Shown: positions 1-5,262 of the stretch, in pieces
Position numbering within the stretch: position 1 is the first letter of the stretch
How the letters are laid out: each line of letters begins with the position of its first letter
Assembly (NCBI GenBank): GCA_900755995.1
Contig: CAAEIM010000047.1
Span: 1 to 6,560, forward strand
Reading direction: 5' to 3'
From: Clostridia bacterium
Lineage (GTDB): Bacteria; Bacillota; Clostridia; Oscillospirales; Acutalibacteraceae
DNA: 6,560 bases
Position numbers and translations under genes: made by a program
The notes under the pieces: model-generated
The model's input: only the letters and a program-made list of their open reading frames with translations
Database searches by the model: none
What the model was told of the DNA's origin: nothing

Positions 1-1
1 A

Positions 2-2731
2 ACCACAAGAAACTTCACGAACATTCTCAAAAAGTTCAGCGTAACCGTAACAAAGAGCGACCGAGAGGAAGGCACACCGCAGGGCGACGCTACCCTTGCC
101 GGAGCAGTTTACGGCATTTATAAGGGCGAAACCCTTGTGGACAAATATGTTACGGATAAGAACGGGCAGTTTACCACAAAGGAATATATCTGTGATGATG
201 ACTGGACAATCCGTGAAATCACGCCGTCCGAGGGTTATCTGCTTGATACGACTGTTCACAAGGTCGGTGCTGAACCGCAGCTTTATACGGTGGAACACAA
301 TCAGACAGCAAATGATGTTACCGAACAGGTTATGAAAGGCAATATCGCCATTATCAAGCACACCGATGACGGCGAAACTCAGATTGAAACACCGGAAAAC
401 GGAGCAACCTTTGAAATCTATCTCAAATCTTCCGGCAGTTTTGACGCAGCAGAAGAAGATGAAAGAGATGTCATTGTCTGTGATGAAAACGGTTTCGGGC
501 AGACAAAGGATATGCCTTACGGCGTATATACCGTTCATCAGACCTCCGGTTGGGAAGGTCGTGAGCTGATGAAGAACTTTGATGTGTTCATTGCTCAGGA
601 CGGACAGACCTACCGCTATCTTATCAACAACGCAAACTTTGAAAGCTATATCAAGGTTGTCAAGGTGGACGCAGAAAGCGGTAAAAACATTCCTTATGCC
701 GGTGCAGGCTTCAAAATCTTTGACCCTGACGGCAATCAGGTAACAATGACCTTCACTTATCCTACTCCGACAACGATTGATACTTTCTACACCGACGCAA
801 ACGGACAGCTTGTGACACCGGAAAAACTGGAATACGGCAAGGGATATTCTCTTGTAGAAGTTCAGGCTCCTTACGGATATGTGCTTGACAGCACACCGGT
901 GTACTTTGATGTGGCAGAGGAACATTCTTCCGATGAGGGTGGTATTACCGTGATTAAGGTCGATAAGCCTAATATGGCACAGAAAGGTACAGTCAGCATT
1001 GAAAAGACCGGCGAGGTGTTTTCAGGGGTAAATATCTCCGGCGTGGAAAACGCCGATGTGATTTATCAGCCTGTCTATGAAGTGAAAGGTCTTGCAGGTG
1101 CAGTTTATGAGATTAGCGCAGCAGAAGATATTATCACTCCCGACGGTACACTCCGTTATGCAAAGGGCGAGGTAGTAGATACTGTTACCACAGATGAAAA
1201 CGGACTTGCCAAGAGTAAGGAGCTTTATCTCGGAAAATATACGGTGGTTGAAATTACTGCACCGGAGGGTATGGTCATCAACAAAGAAGCTCACGATGTT
1301 GAGCTGACTTATGCCGGTCAGGAAGTGTCTGTAACCGAAACCGCCACAAGCTTTGTAAACGACAGGCAGAAAGTAGCGGTAAGTCTTGAAAAGACTATTG
1401 AAAAGAACGACATCTTCAATATCGGCAACGGCGATGAAATGAAGAATATCAGCTTCGGACTTTTCGCCGCAGAAGAACTTGTTTCTGCAAGCGGTACTTC
1501 TATTCCGGCAGACGGACTGATTGAGATTATCTCACTTTCCGAGAACGGCAAGGCTGTTATCAAAACCGACCTTCCTTTCGGAAGCTACTATGTAAAGGAA
1601 CTTGCCACCGATGAGCATTATATCCTTACCGACGCCAAGTATCCGTTCACTTTCAGCTATGCCGGTCAGGATACCGCAAATGTTGAGATTGCGGTCAATG
1701 ACGGCAAGCCGATTGAAAACAAGCTCATTTACGGTTCTGTTTCCGGTAAGAAGATTACCGAAAACGGCGAAGCACTGGGAGGTGCTGTAATCGGTCTGTT
1801 TAAGGCTGATGAAACCGAATTTACAAAAGAAAATGCTTTGATGACTGCTACCTCCCAAAAAGACGGTAGCTTTTCTTTTGAGAAAGTACCGTATGGCAAC
1901 TGGCTTGTAAGAGAAATCGAGCAGCCGGAGGGCTTCGTGCTTGATGAAACTTCTTATGAAGTTAAAATCTCCGAGGTCGCTCAGGTCATTGAGGTCGAAA
2001 TCGTCAATGAGTATGTTCACGGCAATATCAAGTTGACTAAGGTCGATGAAGATTACCCGGACAACAAGCTGACAGGAGCGACCTTTGAGGTTTACAAAGA
2101 TGTAAACGGCGACGGTAAACTGGATGACGCCGACGAGCTTATCGGAACTCTCTCCGAAACCTCTACCGGTATTTACGAGATGAAGGAACTTCTTTACGGA
2201 AAATACCTTGTAAGAGAAACCAAAGCACCGGATGGCTTTGAGCTTGATAAGGGTGTGTACTCTGTTTTCATTGAAAAAGATGAAACCACCTACGAGGTAG
2301 AAAACAAAGCCGGCGTCGGCTTTATTAACACAGCTATGAAAGGAAACCTGAAAATCGTTAAAACTTCCTCTGACGGTAAGGTTGAAGGCTTCACTTTCAG
2401 AGTTACAGGAGTAAACGGTTACGACCGAAGCTTCACGACCGATAAGAACGGCGAAATCATTATCGAGGGACTTCGTATCGGCGATTACACCATTTCCGAG
2501 GTTCAGGATAGTGTTTCTGCTTCCTATGTGCTTCCTGCGGATAAGATTGCAACCGTAAAGGTCGGTTCTACTACCGTTGTGGAAATGCACAATGAGCTGA
2601 GAGATACACCAAAGACCGGAGACAACAGCAATGTCGGCTTGTGGACTGCACTTGCGGGACTTTCTGCCCTCGGTATTGTCGGCACAGCCGTTGTTGCGTA
2701 CAGAAAAAAGAAGAAGGAGGACAATGAGTAA
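2..2731 (+). CDS. SpaA/Cna-B repeat cell-wall-anchored surface protein, 5' partial
   Basis: This frame is open from the first bases of the window, so the true start and signal peptide lie upstream; a GTG at 137 is internal. The 909 visible residues form about eight tandem SpaA-type prealbumin-like domains, at roughly 13-109, 114-214, 215-329, 330-457, 458-578, 579-674, 675-781 and 782-868. Each has an early Lys strand (such as IKLTK), a GATFE/GAVYE-like strand, a DxNG turn, a YxVxE strand often followed by AP-x-GY/F, and an Asn near its end (FVN, IVN, FIN). This matches the Lys-Glu-Asn layout of intramolecular isopeptide domains. The C-terminus has TPKTG (869-873), a hydrophobic helix (about 878-900) and RKKKK, which is a sortase signal. 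Family knowledge suggests a stiff, extracellular, wall-anchored stalk used in adhesion or mating contact. The ligand is unknown. Large SpaA proteins of this type are common in Tn1549-like elements. The gene is coupled to the 29-residue ORF downstream. Confidence 0.9.
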   Translation, partial: TTRNFTNILKKFSVTVTKSDREEGTPQGDATLAGAVYGIYKGETLVDKYVTDKNGQFTTKEYICDDDWTIREITPSEGYLLDTTVHKVGAEPQLYTVEHNQTANDVTEQVMKGNIAIIKHTDDGETQIETPENGATFEIYLKSSGSFDAAEEDERDVIVCDENGFGQTKDMPYGVYTVHQTSGWEGRELMKNFDVFIAQDGQTYRYLINNANFESYIKVVKVDAESGKNIPYAGAGFKIFDPDGNQVTMTFTYPTPTTIDTFYTDANGQLVTPEKLEYGKGYSLVEVQAPYGYVLDSTPVYFDVAEEHSSDEGGITVIKVDKPNMAQKGTVSIEKTGEVFSGVNISGVENADVIYQPVYEVKGLAGAVYEISAAEDIITPDGTLRYAKGEVVDTVTTDENGLAKSKELYLGKYTVVEITAPEGMVINKEAHDVELTYAGQEVSVTETATSFVNDRQKVAVSLEKTIEKNDIFNIGNGDEMKNISFGLFAAEELVSASGTSIPADGLIEIISLSENGKAVIKTDLPFGSYYVKELATDEHYILTDAKYPFTFSYAGQDTANVEIAVNDGKPIENKLIYGSVSGKKITENGEALGGAVIGLFKADETEFTKENALMTATSQKDGSFSFEKVPYGNWLVREIEQPEGFVLDETSYEVKISEVAQVIEVEIVNEYVHGNIKLTKVDEDYPDNKLTGATFEVYKDVNGDGKLDDADELIGTLSETSTGIYEMKELLYGKYLVRETKAPDGFELDKGVYSVFIEKDETTYEVENKAGVGFINTAMKGNLKIVKTSSDGKVEGFTFRVTGVNGYDRSFTTDKNGEIIIEGLRIGDYTISEVQDSVSASYVLPADKIATVKVGSTTVVEMHNELRDTPKTGDNSNVGLWTALAGLSALGIVGTAVVAYRKKKKEDNE
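2099..2137 (+). other. EF-hand/dockerin-like calcium-binding loop in SpaA domain 7
   Basis: Visible residues 700-712 of the surface protein read DVNGDGKLDDADE. Asp, Asn and Asp occupy loop positions 1, 3 and 5, Gly is at 6, a hydrophobic residue at 8 and Asp at 12, as in dockerin and SdrD B-type calcium loops. The loop follows the TFEVYK strand, where Sdr-type B repeats carry similar loops. Calcium binding is inferred from this pattern alone. None of the other seven domains shows the same loop. Confidence 0.6.
2606..2728 (+). other. C-terminal cell-wall sorting signal (TPKTG, membrane helix, basic tail)
   Basis: The last 41 residues are TPKTG, a four-residue spacer (DNSN), about 23 hydrophobic residues rich in Gly, Ala, Leu and Val, then RKKKKEDNE. 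This is the standard order of a sortase substrate, with Thr in place of the first Leu of LPXTG. The preceding residue is Asp. Cleavage between Thr and Gly would be expected. The sortase is not in this window; ICEs of this kind often carry their own, so a cognate enzyme elsewhere on the element is plausible but not shown. Confidence 0.85.
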
Positions 2732-2820
2732 TGGACGCTAAAACAATCGTAGCAGTTGTATTAGTCGCCTTTATTATCGGCGGCTTTATCTTCTTGCAGA
2801 TTAAGAACAGAAAGAAATAA
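2731..2820 (+). CDS. 29-residue single-pass membrane peptide
   Basis: The ATG shares its A with the TAA stop of the surface protein (TAATG). An excellent SD, AAGAAGGAGG at 2711-2720, lies ten bases upstream, inside the preceding coding sequence. The peptide has a short MDAK start, one hydrophobic helix (about residues 5-22: Ile, Val, Ala, Leu, Phe and a Gly-Gly pair) and a basic end, QIKNRKK. By the positive-inside rule this predicts an outside N-terminus and a cytoplasmic basic tail. The start-stop overlap implies translational coupling, so it is probably made together with the adhesin and inserted in the same membrane. A role in adhesin export, anchoring or mating-pore assembly is speculative. 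I do not recognise a family. The strong SD, clean topology and terminator directly after its stop argue that it is a real gene. Confidence 0.7.
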   Translation: MDAKTIVAVVLVAFIIGGFIFLQIKNRKK

Positions 2821-2821
2821 G

Positions 2822-2866
2822 GAACGCTTGTGTGGGCGGAGTGAAAACTTCGCCCACCGTTCTTTT
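2822..2866 (+). terminator. Rho-independent terminator-like hairpin between surface module and accessory genes
   Basis: GTGGGCG (2832-2838) pairs with CGCCCAC (2851-2857). GAGT (2839-2842) continues the helix with ACTT (2847-2850), one pair being G-T, and closes on a GAAA tetraloop (2843-2846). An outer arm, GAACG (2822-2826) with CGTTC (2858-2862), adds five pairs, leaving CTTGT as a bulge. TTTT follows at 2863-2866. An 11-bp stem plus U-tract just after a stop codon is a classic intrinsic terminator. The U-tract is short and ends only two bases before the SD of the next gene, so partial read-through or attenuation is possible. Confidence 0.75.
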
Positions 2867-2879
2867 ACGGAGGTGCATT

Positions 2880-3173
2880 ATGAATAAGCAAAAGACGGTT
2901 GACAGCAAGGTGCTTGCAATACTCAGAGAATGCCCCGAAACGAGGTATGACGATATGCAGCTTATCCTTTGCTATTACAACCGATACAGCTATATGAGAG
3001 TCGGAGATTTACCGCTTGAGGATATAGTCAACAACTATAAAGGCTACGGCTTGCCGTGCTTTGAGACTATCCGCAGAGCAAGACAGAGAGTGCAATCCCT
3101 ATTTCCCGAACTGTCAAGGCAGTGCAGTGGCTGCGACTGCGGAAACATCAGAATTGTGATTGAAGTAAGCTGA
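2880..3173 (+). CDS. Conserved ICE/phage-type small protein, 97 aa, function unknown
   Basis: I chose ATG 2880 because GGAGGT (2869-2874) sits five bases upstream; an earlier in-frame GTG at 2832 falls inside the terminator stem and is rejected. The protein is compact and probably mostly helical. It starts MNKQKTVDSKVLAIL, has ETRYDD near residues 20-25, and carries YGLPCFETIRRARQRVQ around residues 56-72. That last segment resembles small phage and ICE proteins I remember with a YGLPxFExVRRxRQ pattern, which suggests a nucleic-acid-related role, but I cannot name the domain. A Cys cluster (C82, C85, C87, in CSGCDC) near the C-terminus is unusual and might bind metal, though it has too few ligands for a full zinc site. 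It opens the accessory gene block, with nine bases between its stop and the next start. Confidence 0.75.
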   Translation: MNKQKTVDSKVLAILRECPETRYDDMQLILCYYNRYSYMRVGDLPLEDIVNNYKGYGLPCFETIRRARQRVQSLFPELSRQCSGCDCGNIRIVIEVS

Positions 3174-3182
3174 GGTGTGGAT

Positions 3183-3776
3183 ATGAACGAGGGAAAAAGA
3201 AAAATCGGTGAATACACTGTTCTTTGCTCGGTCAATGTGGGCGAAAAGGAAGTTATCTTGGCTTCCAATGAGCAAAGTACAAACGGCGATAAATTTATGT
3301 GCGGCTTTGCAGAGCGAAACGACCTGTTTGAACTGTGTTCGGAATGTATGGTAAGCGATGACTATATCGAAATCGTACACCTTTTCGGAAGCCGTGTGGC
3401 AAATGAAGCGGAGCTTTTCAAGGAACAGGTCGAAAAACTGGATATTCCAATCACACTCATAACAGAAGCCGACTGTATCCCCGACCACTATTCCAAAGAC
3501 ATCAACGGCAAAATCATAGCCATTGACCCCAAGGTATTAAAGCCTGAATTTCAGAGAGCCGACAGACAGCTCTACTATGTTACAGGTGGTTTCGGTGCGT
3601 CGGCAAACAGCCGTGGAAGTGCCGTGTTTTGTACCAATCTTCACACCGGCAAATCAACCCGATATGAAAGAATGGATGTTATGGGCGAAATAAAGCCTGA
3701 GCGTCTGCCTGAATGGGCAAAGGAAAAGGCACAAGAGCTTTCAAACAAGAAGCGAAATAAAGACAAAGAACGATAA
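3183..3776 (+). CDS. Conserved mobile-element protein of unknown function, 197 aa
   Basis: ATG 3183 is preferred: GAGGT at 3172-3176 lies six bases upstream, whereas the in-frame GTG at 3177 directly abuts the SD. The N-terminal half (residues 1-70) is a mixed alpha/beta segment beginning IGEYTVLCSVNVGEKEV. The C-terminal half (about 107-178) contains INGKIIAIDPKVLKPEF, YYVTGGFGASANSRG, AVFCTNLHTGK and RLPEWAKE. I remember close relatives from Clostridia conjugative elements, always without function. The Gly-rich VTGGFG stretch is not a Walker or Rossmann motif as far as I can see. There is no signal peptide or membrane segment, so it is cytoplasmic. The last nine residues are highly charged (KKRNKDKER). 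Its stop overlaps the SD of the next gene, so the two are probably coupled. Confidence 0.75.
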   Translation: MNEGKRKIGEYTVLCSVNVGEKEVILASNEQSTNGDKFMCGFAERNDLFELCSECMVSDDYIEIVHLFGSRVANEAELFKEQVEKLDIPITLITEADCIPDHYSKDINGKIIAIDPKVLKPEFQRADRQLYYVTGGFGASANSRGSAVFCTNLHTGKSTRYERMDVMGEIKPERLPEWAKEKAQELSNKKRNKDKER

Positions 3777-3789
3777 GGAGGACAAAGCA

Positions 3790-4023
3790 ATGAAGGAAAA
3801 TTTCACTTTTCAGCAAAAGACAAAGCTTCTGACGAAACTGTTTGACGCAGGCTGCAATACCGAAAAGAAATTGCAGCAGCTCGACATGGAGAGCATTTTG
3901 AAAATTCCGGGTATCACTATTCCGGATATGAGTCTGATTATCGAGTTTCAGAAGCAGACCAAAGCCAATAAGCTGTTCTCTTATTTGGGAGGTGGCACTG
4001 ATGAGCAGGCAGGAACAGAATGA
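3790..4023 (+). CDS. Small helical protein with helix-hairpin-helix-like segment, 77 aa
   Basis: AAGGAGG (3775-3781), overlapping the previous TAA, is placed eight bases before ATG 3790. The protein is predicted to be helical: a charged, Gln/Lys-rich first helix (residues 7-20), then GCNTEKKLQQLDMESILKIP (21-40), GITIPDM and a third helix. The order L..L..IPGIT..D...I resembles a helix-hairpin-helix DNA-contact motif, with IPGI at residues 39-42 as the hairpin. This is pattern recognition only; no catalytic domain is present. It has no membrane segment. Its 3' end overlaps the next gene by 23 bases and contains that gene's SD, so the two are likely translationally coupled. I recognise it as a recurrent small neighbour in this type of ICE block but not as a named family. 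Confidence 0.7.
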   Translation: MKENFTFQQKTKLLTKLFDAGCNTEKKLQQLDMESILKIPGITIPDMSLIIEFQKQTKANKLFSYLGGGTDEQAGTE

Positions 4024-4558
4024 CCGCCATATCATTTGGAGCGACATTAGCCTTGACCTTGATGATTGGCGAGAGTCTTTGGAGGAACTGTATCCCGGAT
4101 ATTCCGATGATGAGCTTTACGACATTATGGTAAAATCCAATGCCGAAAATCTTTATGATGAACGAGTAAATCTCAATATTCAGCTTTCACAGCCGATTAT
4201 TGTTATCGGCGACCTCGGCAGATGGAACGGCAGAGTGTCGGGCTACAAGATGATTGATTCCGGCAACATTAAGGACTGCCTTTATTCCGATACCGATTAC
4301 AACGAATGGTATGTGGATAAGTACGGCGACCTTCGTGCCGACGCCGTTCATCACGACGGTACAAACCATTATCTTTACCGTGTATTCAAAGACGGTGTTA
4401 CCGATACGCAGATTGAAAATCTGCAAGATAAAATCTATAACGGAAAAGCCACAAGAGCCGACATCACACGAGTTACCAAAAGGCTCGGCGATGACATTGC
4501 CGGAGTTTATGGTTTTCCTATTCCAAAGCAAAGACAAACAAACGAACAAGCGAGGTGA
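4001..4558 (+). CDS. Conserved mobile-element protein of unknown function, 185 aa
   Basis: ATG 4001 is chosen because GGGAGGT (3987-3993) lies seven bases upstream; the in-frame GTG at 3992 is inside that SD. The N-terminus is acidic and Trp-containing (IIWSDISLDLDDWRESLEEL, residues 11-30), followed by a helical YSDDELYDIM region. A central segment, QPIIVIGDLGRWNGRVSGYK (64-83), leads into an acidic, aromatic-rich stretch (SDTDYNEWYVDKYGDLRAD) and a His-rich HHDGTNHYLYR (117-127). The end, TRADITRVTKRLGDDIAGVYGF, looks helical. HHDGTNH might look metal-binding, but I have no family evidence for an enzyme. There is no signal peptide, so it is likely cytoplasmic. Relatives recur in Tn1549-like clusters beside the 227-aa product downstream. 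The start lies inside the upstream gene and the stop sits in the next gene's SD region. Confidence 0.75.
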   Translation: MSRQEQNDRHIIWSDISLDLDDWRESLEELYPGYSDDELYDIMVKSNAENLYDERVNLNIQLSQPIIVIGDLGRWNGRVSGYKMIDSGNIKDCLYSDTDYNEWYVDKYGDLRADAVHHDGTNHYLYRVFKDGVTDTQIENLQDKIYNGKATRADITRVTKRLGDDIAGVYGFPIPKQRQTNEQAR

Positions 4559-4563
4559 TGAAA

Positions 4564-5247
4564 ATGGATTACAGAGTATTGACCGAAGCAGAGCGTAAAT
4601 ACACCTTCAGCCAAAGTCAGCAGCTCTCTATGCAGACCGGTCTTATCGGATATTTGAGAGCCGACTTCGGTTCTAACGGGAACGAGTTTTGGACGACTTG
4701 GAACGATTTCAGAAAAGACTTGAAAACCGATGAATTTAAGGCTGAATTTGATGAAGTCATAAACGGATTGCGTGACGGCGATGTTTTGTCCGGCAGAAAG
4801 GCTATGTCCTCTTACTGTTATTCCACTCCCGACAGCTCCTTTAATGATGACTGCAACCACTACGGCATCCGTCTTGATACGGGAAAGTACAGCTATCTTA
4901 TGAGATTTAACCCCAACAGGGGCGAGTACAATCTGTACTGCTATTGCTATCAGAAAGAGTGGCTAAATGCCCACTTGAAAAACGCTGAGCGAGGTATCCG
5001 ATTTATCAACCCGCACTATCAGGAGCAGTTTCGCATTGCGGACGGAGAAAAAATCTCAATCAAGCTCGGCGACGGCAAAACAATGGAGAGAACTTGCAGA
5101 TATATCGACGACTACCATTTGGAGGTCGGCACAAATCTCTACCATATCTGCGAATTTGCCGAGCTTTGCGAGAGAAACGGTCATACCGTAGAACCAGCCG
5201 CAAAAGAAAACACGAAATCCGCAAAGGACAAAGAAAAAACACGATAA
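4564..5247 (+). CDS. Conserved mobile-element protein of unknown function, 227 aa
   Basis: Three starts are in frame: GTG 4555, ATG 4558 and ATG 4564. GAGGTG (4552-4557) gives a usable six-base spacing only for ATG 4564, giving MDYRVLTEAERKYTFSQSQQ; ATG 4558 would abut the SD. The first 75 residues are mostly helical and include QLSMQTGLIGYLRADFG. The middle has a YGIRLDTGKYSYLMRFNP strand pair and an unusual YNLYCYCYQ segment (122-130) with two closely spaced cysteines. The C-terminal part (about 155-205) contains FRIADGEKISIKLGDG, TCRYIDDYHLEVGTNLYHICEFAE, probably a small beta-rich domain. I remember very similar proteins from Clostridia ICEs, all uncharacterised. The last 15 residues are Lys/Glu-rich and probably unstructured. 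The stop overlaps the SD of the giant gene downstream, implying coordinated expression. Confidence 0.75.
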   Translation: MDYRVLTEAERKYTFSQSQQLSMQTGLIGYLRADFGSNGNEFWTTWNDFRKDLKTDEFKAEFDEVINGLRDGDVLSGRKAMSSYCYSTPDSSFNDDCNHYGIRLDTGKYSYLMRFNPNRGEYNLYCYCYQKEWLNAHLKNAERGIRFINPHYQEQFRIADGEKISIKLGDGKTMERTCRYIDDYHLEVGTNLYHICEFAELCERNGHTVEPAAKENTKSAKDKEKTR

Positions 5248-5253
5248 GGAGGT
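5246..5253 (+). promoter_or_regulatory. Shine-Dalgarno site setting the GTG start of the giant gene
   Basis: AAGGAGGT is a near-perfect anti-16S match. It overlaps the TAA of the 227-aa gene and lies nine bases before GTG 5263. No ATG lies in frame nearby, so this site decides the non-ATG start. Confidence 0.8.
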
Positions 5254-5262
5254 GCAGACGAG

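Noticed and set aside
1039..1055. Six-base inverted repeat CGGCGT/ACGCCG inside the surface-protein gene
   Set aside because: Short, in the middle of a coding region, without U-tract or other context. Likely chance.
1310..1672. Fourteen-base direct repeat TATGCCGGTCAGGA at 1310 and 1659
   Set aside because: Both copies encode the same YAGQ turn at equivalent positions of two SpaA domains, so it reflects domain duplication or shared codon choice rather than a separate repeat element.
1532..2590. Long antisense open frame (352 codons) opposite the surface protein
   Set aside because: The + frame has clear SpaA repeats and a sorting signal. The antisense product has no recognisable domain, no good SD and a composition that follows from codon usage on the other strand.
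2794..2830. Possible sigma-A promoter ahead of the accessory genes (TTGCAG with a downstream TAAGGA)
   Set aside because: The -10 match is poor and the resulting transcript would start in or before the terminator stem. Not good enough to report as a feature.
2832..2879. Earlier GTG start for the 97-aa gene
   Set aside because: It would add 16 residues translated from the terminator hairpin, and it has no SD. ATG 2880 has a clear GGAGGT.
4187..4549. Antisense open frame opposite the 185-aa gene
   Set aside because: The coding-strand protein has good SD coupling and resembles known ICE proteins. The antisense frame shows no motif and is one of several shadows.
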